A stretch of 64,000 nt of DNA from Ectopseudomonas chengduensis (GTDB lineage Bacteria; Pseudomonadota; Gammaproteobacteria; Pseudomonadales; Pseudomonadaceae), in assembly GCF_900102635.1 (NCBI RefSeq), contig NZ_FMZQ01000012.1, positions 141,379 to 205,378 on the forward strand, read 5' to 3'. A program made the translations under genes and the position numbers. This document shows positions 21,556 to 32,795 of this stretch, in pieces (position 1 is the stretch's first letter; each line of letters begins with the position of its first letter). The notes under the pieces are model-generated. The model saw only the letters and a list, made by a program, of their open reading frames with translations. It was not told the origin of the DNA and did no database searches.

Positions 21556-24420
21556 TGGCTGTCCAGGTGCAGGGTGGTGAGCACGCGACCGTCGGCTTCT
21601 GGCTCACCCAGGTTGGCATCGATCAGGTAGACACGTTCATCGTACAACCCGCCTTGTTCAACCAGATAATCCTTGATCGTTGCAGCGCGTTGCTGAGCCA
21701 GTTGGCGCAGCAGCAGCTTGCTTTGCGCCCAGGAGTCCAGCACCGCCTTGCGCATGTTCTGCTGGCGCTGCTCTTTGTCCGGCCGGTGGCTGCTGCTTGA
21801 GGCGGGTGCGATAGATGCCTTCGAGCAGGGCGGCCTGTTCGTCCTCAGCGACCGTTAGCTCATCGGGACTGGCCGGTACCCTGTCACCACGGCGTTGCAG
21901 CACCTTGTACCAGGTTTCGCGAAATTCGCGCTGCAGGCGCTGCTCGGCCAGCAGCGGGCCGTCGGCATTCTGTGCGGCCTGGCCTTCTACCTCCAGACGC
22001 AGATTCGGGCGCTCCTCAAGCGCTTTGGCCAGCGTGTCCAGGGCCTGGCGCGCGTCGCCCTGCAGCTCCGCAGAGCCGGCGACGAACGGCACGGTGCTGA
22101 GGTCGACATTGCTGCCACCGACCAACCCGGCGATGAACTTGAACGGCGCCTGGGCCGAGCGCAACACCAGATTGCGCAAGGTCTGCCAGACGATGGGCAT
22201 GACGCTGAACTGCGGATTGTTAAGATCACCCTGTACCGGCAACTCGATGGCGATACGGCCCTGGGTGTCCTTGAGCAGGGCGACTGCCAGGCGAATCGGC
22301 AGGTCGACAGCATCCGGGCTGTCGACACGCTCGCCCAGTTGCAGGTTCTCCACCAGCACCTTGTTCTCGGCATTGAGCTGGCCTTTCTCGATGCGGTAGT
22401 GCAGGTCGAGGTTGAGGCGACCCTTGCGGATGCGATAGCCGGCGAACTTGCCGGAATAGGGGGTGATGGTGGTCAGCTCGACATTCTTGAAGCTGGTAGC
22501 GATATCCAGGCTGTTGAGCGGATCGAATGGCGTCAGCTTGCCCTTGATGCTCATTGGCGCGTATCGGTCGACCTTGCCCTGGATATCGACGCTGGCGGCT
22601 TGCGGCTTCTGGTTGTCGAGTACACCGATGCGCCCGTTCATTTGCTGAACGGCAGTGGCGAAGCTGGGGGTCAGGCTGAAGTCGGCGAAGTTGGCCGAGC
22701 CGTCATTGATGGCTACGCCACCGATGCGGATAGCCAGTGGTTTGCCCGCATCGGCCTTGCTCTCGTTCGGCGTCGCCGGCTGCGGTACGATCAGTTCGCT
22801 GACGTTGGTGGTCAGGTCCTCGTTGATCACGAAGCGTGCATAGGGCTGATCCAGCTCGACGCGTTCGATGGCCAGGCTTTCACCGTGACGATAGTCGAGA
22901 CCACCCACCCTTAATTGCTTCCAGCGCACGAAATCGCGTTCGCGCAGAGTATCCAGGGTATGCAGCTGATCGACCTTGGCGTTGCCGGTGACGCTAAGTG
23001 CCAGCGGTTCGGTGCTCTTGAGTTGCACGTCGAGGTCGCTGCCGAGCAGGCCACTGCGCAGTTCCAGGTGAATGAATGGGCTCAGGTAGGCTTGTGCCAC
23101 GCGCAGGTCGATGTCCTGGGTGGCGACCTTGAGTTGAGCGCTGGTCGGGCTCAGTTGTACGTTGCCGGCTGCCTGCAGCTTGCCCTGTTTGCCCAGGCCG
23201 CTATCGAGCCTGAGGTCGAAAGGTTTGTCGCCCAGGCTGTCGAAATTCTTCAGATCCAGGTTCAGTGGGCCGACCTCCACCGCCACTTCTTGCTGCGGCA
23301 CGCGGTCGGCCAAGTGAGCCTTGTAGTCGCGCAGCTGCACATCCTGCAGCAGCACTTGCCAGGGCTTGCTATCGCCGGCTTGCGACGCTGGCTCGGCAGT
23401 CTCGCTACTGGCGCTTTCGGGTTTGGCGAGCAGCTTCTGCCAATCCAGCTGGCCGTCGGCTTCGCGCGCCGCCCAGGCTTCGAGGCCCTGGCTACGCACC
23501 TGGCCGATCACCACCTGCTGCTTGGCCAGGTCGAGGCTGGTGTTGTCGATATCCAGGCGTTGCAGGCGTACCAGCGGTTTGCCTTGCGGGTCGTCGATGG
23601 CGAAGGGGGCCAACTGCACCTTGACCTTGCTCAATTGCAGCTCGGTACCGCTGGAGAGGTCTAGGCGATAGTCGCTGCTGAGGTCGACCTGGCCTTCCTT
23701 GAGCACCAGTGGCAGTGCGTCGCGCACGTAAGGCCAGAAGGTGCTCAGGCGGCCATCGCTGACGCTCAGGCTGCCGCTGGAAGTGATGGGCGTCAGGCTG
23801 ACCTGGCCGCGCCAGTCGATCTGCGAGCCGTGCGGGCCACTGGCGGTCATGGTCATTTCGGCGTTATCGCCGGCCAGGGTGCTGAGATTGTGCAATTTAA
23901 GATCGAGCGCGTCATAGGCGAACTCCACGGCCTCGCTCGGGCGCAGGTCCTGGAAGCGCAGTGACTTCTCACGCAGACGGATGCTGTCGATGCGCAGCGG
24001 GAAGGGCTCGCTGCTCTCTGTCTTGGGTTCCGCCTGACTTTCCGGCAGATGGAACAACTGGGTGAGATTGAGCGTACCGTCTTTGGCGAAGAGTATTTCG
24101 GTGCGCGCACCGTCCAGCTCGACGTCACTCAGGTGCAAGGCACCGCTCCACAGGCTGTCACTTTGCAGGTTGGCGTAGAGGCGCTGGAAGCTCAGCTGCT
24201 CCTGGCCACTCTCGCCGATACGCAGGCCCCACAGGCTCAGCTCGAGGGTGAAGGGGTTGAGCTGCACACGCTGCAGCGAGGCCGGCAGCGTGGCGTACTG
24301 CGCCAACTGCTGATTGGCGATGCGCAGGGCGATGCCCGGCAGAATCAGAAAGCCGATCAGGCTGTAGAGGAAAACGGTGATCAACAGTGCGCTCAGCGCG
24401 CGCTTCAGTCCTTTGGGCAT
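21552..24420 (-). pseudogene. DUF748/AsmA-like envelope protein, frameshifted near its C-terminus
   Basis: A large envelope protein with an N-terminal membrane anchor (ALLITVFLYSLIGFLILPGIAL), long AsmA-like beta-repeat regions matching DUF748, and a C-terminal OmpA-like segment (FVAGSAELQGDARQALDTLAKAL). The main frame runs from 24420 and is intact for about 875 codons to RTRLKQQ. There one extra base, most simply one of the two Gs at 21788-21789 on the plus strand, moves it out of frame and it would stop at 21658 after 920 residues. Dropping one base gives 955 residues ending LHLDSQ at 21552, overlapping the next gene by ATGA. Either a real lesion or a sequencing error. Confidence 0.8.
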
Positions 24421-24522
24421 GGCTTGGCGTCATCTATCCAGACGAGGAGACGACTTGGAGTATGGCACGGCGGTTCAGTTCTGGTCGTTATCGCTGCAGT
24501 GAGATTGCGCGTAAGTCCCGGT

Positions 24523-25548
24523 TCAGAGGTGCAGGATCAGGGTTTTCAGCGGCGGTTTGGCGTCTTGCGAAGGGAAGTCGGGTGCAGGAGCGATGACCTG
24601 GCAATCCTGCACCTGGCGGCCGAGCTTCTCGGCGCAGCGCAGCACTTGCGTGCGCCAGTCGTTCATCTCCACCTTTGCCAGGTTGTTGCAGCACACCAGG
24701 GTGCCGCCTTCGGCAGTGGCCAGCAGCGCCGGTTTGAGCAGGCTCTGGTAGTCGCGCAGCAGGTCGACGGTGCCAAAGGCGCTCTTGGCCCAGGCCGGCG
24801 GGTCGAGGAACACCAGGTCGAACTGGCGCGGTTGCAGGCGCGGATAGCTCGGCAGTTTCTGTCCTCGGCGGCTGCTGATCGGTAGATCGGCCAACTGACG
24901 AATCGCCGGAAAATAGTCGGACTGGATGAACTGCATGGCGGGCAATTCGGGGTTGAGCGCGCCGTTCTCGCGGCCCACGGCGAGGTTGCCCTGGGCGAAG
25001 TCGAGGTTGATCACCTCGCGTGCGCCGCCCGCTGCGGCGCATAGACCGACGCCGCAGGTATAGGCGAACAGGTTGAGCACGGACTTGCCGGCGCTGTTGG
25101 CTTTGATCCAGCCACGGGCGTTGCGCAGGTCGAGAAACAGCAGCGGGTCCTGTCCGGCATGACGACCGCGTACGCGGTAATTCAGCCCCCATTCGTGGCC
25201 GACCATATCTTCCAGTGCTGCATCGTCGGCCAGGAACAGTGCCGGGTCGCGATCGATCCGCGAATTGCCCTTGGAGCGGTCGTTATAAACCAACAGCAGC
25301 GGCTGCCCCAGACAGGCTTCGACACTGCCGACGATGCTGTGCAGATCGCTGGCCTCAAGCGGTTGATGAAAACTCTGCACCAGCAACTGCGGACCGTAGC
25401 GGTCGACGGTCAGGCCTGGCGCGCCTTCCTGCGTGCCATGGAACAGGCGATAGCAGTAGGTGTCTTGCGAGTGCAATTGGCTAAGCAGGTTTTCACGGTC
25501 GTCGAGGGCGGCGCGCAGCGCCTGATCAAGAGCGGGCATGCGCGGCAT
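24523..25548 (-). CDS. Class I SAM-dependent methyltransferase (RlmI/RlmK-like)
   Basis: A 341-residue protein resembling the catalytic part of RlmI/RlmK-type 23S rRNA methyltransferases. It has an N-terminal RNA-binding-like region (GLTVDRYG, VYNDRS). The core follows with LDLRNARGWIK near 145 and the SAM loop VLNLFAYTCGVGLCAAAGGA near 165. LVFLDPPAWAKS near 250 is the NPPY-like motif. No PUA domain is visible. Start choice between ATG 25548 and ATG 25539 is open, since neither has a strong ribosome binding site. The substrate cannot be named from sequence. Confidence 0.82.
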   Translation of the reverse strand: MPRMPALDQALRAALDDRENLLSQLHSQDTYCYRLFHGTQEGAPGLTVDRYGPQLLVQSFHQPLEASDLHSIVGSVEACLGQPLLLVYNDRSKGNSRIDRDPALFLADDAALEDMVGHEWGLNYRVRGRHAGQDPLLFLDLRNARGWIKANSAGKSVLNLFAYTCGVGLCAAAGGAREVINLDFAQGNLAVGRENGALNPELPAMQFIQSDYFPAIRQLADLPISSRRGQKLPSYPRLQPRQFDLVFLDPPAWAKSAFGTVDLLRDYQSLLKPALLATAEGGTLVCCNNLAKVEMNDWRTQVLRCAEKLGRQVQDCQVIAPAPDFPSQDAKPPLKTLILHL

Positions 25549-25609
25549 CTCGGGGTAGGAAAGAGTGGCAGTTTATCAAGAAAAGCCGCTGCCCGAGGGA
25601 GCGCTCGCC

Positions 25610-26482
25610 TTATGAGTCAGGCAACAGACGGCGACGGGCGCGCTGCGCGGCGCTGTTGCGTACGGCCCAGCGCAGCAGGTTGGCGGTACGCTGCACGCTG
25701 GCGCGGATCAGCGGGCGGCGCCAGGCGGCCTGGTGTTCGCCGAGCAGGTCGCTGGCCCAGTCCGGCAGCAGGTCGACACCGGCCTGCATCATCAGGCCGC
25801 CGAAGGGCTTGGCGAGCAGGCTGGGCATCGGCGCGTCGTACAGCAGGCGCACCACTTCGCGCGTGCGCGCATCGCAGAGCAGCTGCGGGCGCATGCGTTG
25901 CAGATAATCGGCGATGGCCTGCGCCGATTTGGGCACGTCCTGCGCGCCGAGGCGCTCGGCGATCAGCGCCACTTCGCGGTAGTAGCGATCCTGTTCGGCC
26001 TGCGGCAACTGCGGGTCGACGTAGCGCAGGTAGCCGGCGAGGAACTGGCTGACCTCGGAGACATGCACCCAGGTCAGCAGTTCGGGATCGCTGGCGGCGT
26101 AAGGACGGCCATCCGGCGCATGACCGACCACCTGCAGGTGGATGCGGCGCACCTTGTCGAGCAACTGTTCGGCATCGTGCAGGCCGCCATAGGTGGTGCC
26201 GGCGATGAACAGGCTGGTGCGGCGCAGGCGGCCGAGCATGTCCTGGCGAAAGGTGGAGTGATCCCACACGCCGGCGAGCGCTAGCGGGTGAAGCATCTGC
26301 AGGAGCAGGGCGGAGATGCCGCCGACCATCATCGCGGTGAAGTCGGCGTGGACTTTCCAGACCATCGACTCGGGGCCGAACAGGCCGGCATCACCGCGCG
26401 GCTGGTCGAGGTCGAGTACGCCCAGCGAGGCGCCGGTGAGGCTGTGCACCTGTTTTTCGATCTGACGACGTAGGCTTTCCAT
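25610..26482 (-). CDS. MpaB/DUF2236-type oxygenase family protein
   Basis: A 290-residue, mostly helical protein with the DUF2236 pattern. It shows FGPESMVWKVHAD near the start, then LLQMLHPLALAGVWDHS, RLRRTSLFIAGTTYG and TWVHVSEVSQFLAGY. The conserved His, Thr and Tyr positions are those associated with heme binding in relatives such as latex-clearing protein and MpaB. The substrate is unknown. ATG 26482 is preferred over an upstream TTG. It is followed by the methyltransferase gene after about 60 bases and lies 3' of acs, beyond a terminator. Confidence 0.78.
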   Translation of the reverse strand: MESLRRQIEKQVHSLTGASLGVLDLDQPRGDAGLFGPESMVWKVHADFTAMMVGGISALLLQMLHPLALAGVWDHSTFRQDMLGRLRRTSLFIAGTTYGGLHDAEQLLDKVRRIHLQVVGHAPDGRPYAASDPELLTWVHVSEVSQFLAGYLRYVDPQLPQAEQDRYYREVALIAERLGAQDVPKSAQAIADYLQRMRPQLLCDARTREVVRLLYDAPMPSLLAKPFGGLMMQAGVDLLPDWASDLLGEHQAAWRRPLIRASVQRTANLLRWAVRNSAAQRARRRLLPDS

Positions 26483-26520
26483 GGCGCGCAGTTTCGGCGC
26501 TTGGCAGGCACAAGACAAGA

Positions 26521-26548
26521 CGCGCCCGGCCCTTTCAGGCCGGGCGCG
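26521..26548 (-). terminator. Terminator after acs
   Basis: CGCGCCCGGC / GCCGGGCGCG with an 8-base loop, starting about 5 bases beyond the acs stop on the reverse strand and followed by TCTTGTCTTG. Confidence 0.75.
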
Positions 26549-26552
26549 AGGC

Positions 26553-28490
<1,938 letters not shown>

Positions 28491-28558
28491 GGCGGGGTCC
28501 TTGTAATTGTTTGTCCGCAACAATCACAAGGGTGCACCCAAGCAGGTGCTTGGTTCAA

Positions 28559-28578
28559 GGGGGGATATTCGGGGGATA
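28559..28578 (-). promoter_or_regulatory. Direct repeats upstream of acs
   Basis: GGGGGATA (TATCCCCC in the acs direction) occurs twice, at 28560-28567 and 28571-28578. The 11-base spacing puts both on one DNA face about 70-90 bases before the acs start. In pseudomonads acs is driven by a LuxR-type response regulator, and these repeats are a plausible binding site. Confidence 0.4.
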
Positions 28579-28606
28579 GGTGTTTGTGAGGTGCAGGAGC
28601 CTTGAA

Positions 28607-28635
28607 CGCTGCCCTGCGGGCTGGGCCGGGCAGCG
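28607..28635 (-). terminator. Hairpin after pgi
   Basis: CGCTGCCC (28607-28614) pairs with GGGCAGCG (28628-28635), shortly after the pgi stop on the reverse strand. No long T run, so a modest terminator. Confidence 0.5.
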
Positions 28636-28648
28636 TGAGAAGCGTGAA

Positions 28649-30313
28649 TCAGCCGCGGTGATGCTCGCGGAAATGGGCAATCAGGCCCTGGGTCGAAGCA
28701 TCCGATGCGCTGCTGTCGAGCTGGCCGGTCAGGCGCTGATACACCTCCTTGCCCATCTCCTTGCCCAGCTCCACTCCCCACTGATCGAAGGCATTGATGC
28801 CCCAGATGGCGCTCTGCACGAATACCTTGTGTTCGTACAGGGCTACCAGCGCGCCCAGCTCGAACGGTGCGATGCGATTCATTACCAGGATGTTGCTCGG
28901 GCGATTACCAGGAATCACCTTGTGCGGCGCCAGCCGCTGTACTTCGGCTTCTGGCATGCCCTTGGCACGCAGTTCGGCCTCGGCCTCCTCACGCGTCTTG
29001 CCCTGCATCAGCGCTTGGGCTTGCGACAGGCAGTTGGCGAACAGCCACTGGTGATGGTCGGACAGCGGGTTGTAGCTGTTGACCGGGACGATGAAGTCCG
29101 CCGGTACCAGCAGACGGCCCTGGTGCAGCAACTGGTGGTAGGCATGCTGGCCGTTGCAGCCGACGCCGCCCCAGATGATCGGCCCTGTGGCGATGTTCAG
29201 TTCGCTACCGTCCTGGCGCACGCTCTTGCCGTTGGACTCCATGTCCAGCTGTTGCAGGTGCTTGGTGAAGTTACGCAGGTAGTGGTCGTAAGGCAGGATC
29301 GCGTGGCTTTGCGCGCCCCAGAAATTGGTGTACCAGATACCCAGCAGGGCCATCAGCACCGGCATGTTCTCGGCCAGTGGTGCCTGGGTGAAATGCTGGT
29401 CCATGGCGTAGGCACCAGCCAGCAGCTCCTTGAAGTTGGATACGCCGATGGCCAGGGCGATGGGCAGACCGATGGCCGACCACAGCGAGTAACGCCCGCC
29501 AACCCAGTCCCACATGGGGAAGATATTCTCTTCGCCGATACCGAACTCGATGGCGGCCTTGCGGTTGCTGGTCACGGCGATGAAGTGGCGATGCAGCTCT
29601 TCTTCAGGGCCGCCCATGGCCAGGTACCAGTCGCGCGCGGCCAGGGTGTTCTTCAGGGTTTCCAGGGTGCCGAAGGACTTGCTGGAAACGATGAACAGCG
29701 TGGTTTCCGGATCGAGGCGGGCAGTCAGTTCGCGAAACTCGCTGCCGTCGATATTGGCCAGGTAGTGGCAGCGCACACCGCGCTGCGTGAACGGACGCAG
29801 TGCTTCGGAAACCAGTTGCGGGCCGAGGAAGGAGCCGCCAATGCCGATGTTGACCACTTCCTTGATCGGTTTTTCGCTGTAGCCGCGCCACAGGCCGCTG
29901 TGAATGCGACTGACCAGTTCGGTGACCTGGTTCAGGACGCGATGGACCTCGGGGATGATGTCATGGCCGTCGACCAGCAGGCGGCGACCAATCGGGCTAC
30001 GCAGAGCCGTGTGCAGTGCGGCGCGGCCTTCCGAAGCATTGACCTGCTCACCGTTGAACAGGTTGGCGATGGATTCCTGCAGACCGGCCTGCTCGGCCAG
30101 TTGAATCAGCAGTTCGAGGCCGCGCTCATCGATCAGGTTTTTCGAGTAATCCAGCAGCAGCCCGCAGCTGTCGAGAGAAAATCGCTGGTAGCGCCTTGTA
30201 TCCGCTGCAAAGGCCTCGCGCATGCTGAACCCGGCCATCTCGGCACGATGTTGCTGCAGGGCCTGCCAGGCGGGCAGGGTGGTGACGTCATGAGGCTGCT
30301 GGTAATAGGCCAT
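28649..30313 (-). CDS. pgi: Glucose-6-phosphate isomerase
   Basis: Interconverts glucose-6-phosphate and fructose-6-phosphate. In pseudomonads it serves mainly gluconeogenesis and the Entner-Doudoroff cycle. The 554 residues include GIGGSFLGPQLVSEAL near 155, SKSFGTLETLKN near 215 and GGRYSLWSAIGLP near 275. The active-site Glu-His region NGQHAYHQLLHQG lies near 385, and the catalytic Lys is in the C-terminal INAFDQWGVELGK. ATG 30313 is preceded by AGGAGCTCCG. Confidence 0.97.
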   Translation of the reverse strand: MAYYQQPHDVTTLPAWQALQQHRAEMAGFSMREAFAADTRRYQRFSLDSCGLLLDYSKNLIDERGLELLIQLAEQAGLQESIANLFNGEQVNASEGRAALHTALRSPIGRRLLVDGHDIIPEVHRVLNQVTELVSRIHSGLWRGYSEKPIKEVVNIGIGGSFLGPQLVSEALRPFTQRGVRCHYLANIDGSEFRELTARLDPETTLFIVSSKSFGTLETLKNTLAARDWYLAMGGPEEELHRHFIAVTSNRKAAIEFGIGEENIFPMWDWVGGRYSLWSAIGLPIALAIGVSNFKELLAGAYAMDQHFTQAPLAENMPVLMALLGIWYTNFWGAQSHAILPYDHYLRNFTKHLQQLDMESNGKSVRQDGSELNIATGPIIWGGVGCNGQHAYHQLLHQGRLLVPADFIVPVNSYNPLSDHHQWLFANCLSQAQALMQGKTREEAEAELRAKGMPEAEVQRLAPHKVIPGNRPSNILVMNRIAPFELGALVALYEHKVFVQSAIWGINAFDQWGVELGKEMGKEVYQRLTGQLDSSASDASTQGLIAHFREHHRG

Positions 30314-30337
30314 CGGAGCTCCTGATCCACAAAAGCA

Positions 30338-30363
30338 AAAGGCCCGGATCGATCCGGGCCTTT
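30338..30363 (-). terminator. Terminator between panC and pgi
   Basis: The perfect palindrome AAAGGCCCGGATC / GATCCGGGCCTTT, followed on the reverse strand by TGCTTTTG. It should end the panB-panC transcript. It fills most of the 80-base gap where P. aeruginosa carries panD. Confidence 0.85.
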
Positions 30364-30393
30364 GAGAGTGTAACCGGCTGCCTTTGCAGGCAG

Positions 30394-31251
30394 CTACTGG
30401 CGCGGCAGTTCAACCACCAGATTGTCGATCAGACGGGTGCTACCCAGCTGTGCGGCGGTCAGAATCACCAGGTGATAGTCGTCGACCTGGGCCGGACGCA
30501 GATTCACCGCATTGCGGATTTCCAGATAATCGGGGATGAAACCAGCGGTACGCTGTTGCGCCTGAGTAGTCTCGATAAGCCGTGCGTAGTCGCGAGCGCC
30601 ACGGCGCAGTTCCTCGGCAATCGTTTGCAGGCCTCGATACAGCGCTGGGGCGGCGGCGCGTTGTTCGTCGCTGAGGTAGCCGTTGCGCGAAGACAGCGCG
30701 AGGCCGTCCTCGGCGCGTTGAGTCGGCGCACCGATGATCTGGATCGGCATGTTCAGGTCCTGCACCAGCGCGCGGATTACCGCCAGTTGCTGATAGTCCT
30801 TCTCACCGAATACGGCCAGATCAGGCTGAACCATGTTGAACAGCTTGGTCACCACAGTCGCCACACCCTCGAAATGCCCCGGACGGCTGGCGCCGCATAG
30901 GCCCTCGGAAACACCGGGAACGCTGACGCGGGTCTGGTCACCCATGCCGTGTGGGTAGATTTCCGCAACATCGGGGTGAAACAGCAGGTGGCAGCCGGCT
31001 GCCAGCAGTTTTTCCTGGTCGGCGGCAAGGGTACGCGGATACTTGTCCAGATCTTCACCGGCGCCGAACTGCAGTGGATTGACGAAGATGCTGGCGACCA
31101 CGAAGTCGGCGCGCTGGGCGGCGATTTCCACCAGCGAAACGTGACCCGCGTGCAGATTGCCCATGGTCGGCACGAAACCGATCTGCTTGCCTTCGGCCCG
31201 TGCCTGGGCGACGGCTGCGCGCAACTCGCGCAGGGTTTTCACCGTGTTCAT
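30394..31251 (-). CDS. panC: Pantothenate synthetase
   Basis: Joins pantoate and beta-alanine to pantothenate, with ATP. The 285 residues show the nucleotidyltransferase motif PTMGNLHAGHVSLV with HxGH and VASIFVNPLQF. Also visible are VFGEKDYQQL and LALSSRNGYLS, the KMSKS-like segment. The ATG at 31251 overlaps the panB stop as ATGA, so translation is coupled. The frame extends much further upstream inside panB, but that part is out of frame with panB and has no similarity. Confidence 0.97.
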   Translation of the reverse strand: MNTVKTLRELRAAVAQARAEGKQIGFVPTMGNLHAGHVSLVEIAAQRADFVVASIFVNPLQFGAGEDLDKYPRTLAADQEKLLAAGCHLLFHPDVAEIYPHGMGDQTRVSVPGVSEGLCGASRPGHFEGVATVVTKLFNMVQPDLAVFGEKDYQQLAVIRALVQDLNMPIQIIGAPTQRAEDGLALSSRNGYLSDEQRAAAPALYRGLQTIAEELRRGARDYARLIETTQAQQRTAGFIPDYLEIRNAVNLRPAQVDDYHLVILTAAQLGSTRLIDNLVVELPRQ

Positions 31252-32048
31252 GCGGAAAAGCCATGTTCGGCGGCGGGGAAGCTGCCGTCCTTGACGGCCT
31301 GTACGTAAGCGCTGAAAGCGCCCTGAATGCTGCTCTGCCCCTCCATGAAATTGCGTACGAACTTCGGTGCGCGGCCCGATAGCGATAGCCCGAGCATGTC
31401 GTGTTGCACCAGCACCTGACCGTCGGTGGCGCTGCCAGCGCCGATGCCTATCACCGGAATCTTCACTGCCTGGGTAATTTCTGCAGCCAGTTCGCTCGGC
31501 ACGCATTCGAGCAGCAGCATGGCAGCGCCGGCCTGCTCCAGTGCCATGGCATCGGCGCGCATCTGGCGGGCCTGTGCTTCCTGACGGCCCTGAACCTTGT
31601 AGCCGCCGAGGATGTTCACCGCTTGTGGGGTCAGGCCCAGGTGCGCGCACACCGGTACGCCACGCTCGGCCAGCAGACGAATAGGCTCGGCCAGCCAGCC
31701 GGCGCCTTCCAGTTTGACCATATGCGCGCCGGCCTGCATCAGCTTGGCGCTGTTGTGCAGAGCCTGCTCGGTGGTGGCGTACGCCATGAATGGCAGGTCG
31801 GTGACGATCAGTGCGCCTTGGTTGCCGCGTTTGACGCAGGCGGTGTGGTAGGCCATCTCCTCGACGCTGACCGGCAGGGTGCTGTCGTGGCCCTGCAGGA
31901 CCATGCCCAGGGAGTCGCCGACCAGCAACACGTCGACACCCGCCTGGCAGGCCGCATGGGCGTAGGTGGCGTCATAGCAGGTCAGCATGGCGATCTTTTC
32001 ACCGTTCTGCTTGAGACTCTGCAGGGTGGTCAGGGTAACGTCAGGCAT
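31248..32048 (-). CDS. panB: 3-Methyl-2-oxobutanoate hydroxymethyltransferase
   Basis: First committed step of pantothenate synthesis: transfers a hydroxymethyl group from 5,10-methylene-THF to 2-oxoisovalerate. A 266-residue TIM barrel with MLTCYDATYA near 20, DSLGMVLQGHDSTLPV near 45, and VCAHLGLTPQAVN near 130. The catalytic Glu lies in LLLECVPSELA near 180, and GIGAGSATDGQVLV near 200. It leads panC in an operon. Substrate 2-oxoisovalerate comes from the ilv genes seen at the other end of this window. Confidence 0.97.
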   Translation of the reverse strand: MPDVTLTTLQSLKQNGEKIAMLTCYDATYAHAACQAGVDVLLVGDSLGMVLQGHDSTLPVSVEEMAYHTACVKRGNQGALIVTDLPFMAYATTEQALHNSAKLMQAGAHMVKLEGAGWLAEPIRLLAERGVPVCAHLGLTPQAVNILGGYKVQGRQEAQARQMRADAMALEQAGAAMLLLECVPSELAAEITQAVKIPVIGIGAGSATDGQVLVQHDMLGLSLSGRAPKFVRNFMEGQSSIQGAFSAYVQAVKDGSFPAAEHGFSA

Positions 32049-32269
32049 TTCAAAGGTCCTCGCTCAGGCTCGGTATACCGCTTCTATCTGGCTGCAATCC
32101 GGCCTGGATTGGCATCAAAGGTGCGCCCGGCGCAGGGCGACGGGACGCCTATAGTCCTGATGGGGGGGCGTGAAGTCAATTGCAGGTGTTACCGCTCTGT
32201 TACTGGCGTTACCGCCAATGCGCAGGATGTCGGGTTGCGCAAGGGGAGGCGCTTCAGCGGCGAGCTTGT

Positions 32270-32294
32270 CGGGACGCGGCTGAAGCCCGTCCCG
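32270..32294 (-). terminator. Hairpin after folK
   Basis: CGGGACG (32270-32276) pairs with CGTCCCG (32288-32294), about 15 bases beyond the folK stop in the reverse direction. No T run. The rest of 32049-32309 should hold the panB promoter, which I could not define. Confidence 0.4.
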
Positions 32295-32309
32295 CAGAGG
32301 CCGGCTGGG

Positions 32310-32795
32310 CTACTTGGCCAGGCGTTCCAGGCCGGTAAAGGGGCAGGCTTCCAGCAAGGTACTGAGGCTGCGGCCGTCCGGAAGCTGCAGTTCTGCGGCC
32401 AGTTCGGCCAGCGGATAGAGCACGAAGGGGCGCGCCTGCATGTGGTAGTGCGGCACGGTCAAACGCTCATCGTCGATCAGACGCTCACCGAACAGCAGGA
32501 TGTCCAGGTCCAATGTGCGCGGGCCCCAGCGCTCGGCCTTGCGCACGCGTCCCTGTTCCTGCTCGATGCGTTGCAGCGCATCAAGCAACTGCCAGGGCTC
32601 CAGCTCGGTATCCAGCGCCGCCACGGCGTTGACGTAACGCGGTTGATCAGCAGGGCCAAGGGGATCGCTGATGTAGAACGACGAGTGCGCCTGTAATTGG
32701 CTGCGTGGCAACTGCGCGATGGCGTGCAAGGCCGCGCGCAGCTGTTGCAGTGGCTCGGCCAGGTTGCTGCCGAGGCCGATGTAAACCCGCTCCAT
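32310..32795 (-). CDS. folK: 6-Hydroxymethyl-7,8-dihydropterin pyrophosphokinase
   Basis: Pyrophosphorylates hydroxymethyl-dihydropterin ahead of folP. The 161 residues contain YIGLGSNL at the N-terminus, the pterin loop, and the signature WGPRTLDLDILLFG near 87. A C-terminal VPHYHMQARPFVLYPL segment follows. The ATG at 32795 shares one base with the pcnB stop (TGATG), which indicates coupling and favours it over the GTG one codon upstream. Confidence 0.96.
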   Translation of the reverse strand: MERVYIGLGSNLAEPLQQLRAALHAIAQLPRSQLQAHSSFYISDPLGPADQPRYVNAVAALDTELEPWQLLDALQRIEQEQGRVRKAERWGPRTLDLDILLFGERLIDDERLTVPHYHMQARPFVLYPLAELAAELQLPDGRSLSTLLEACPFTGLERLAK

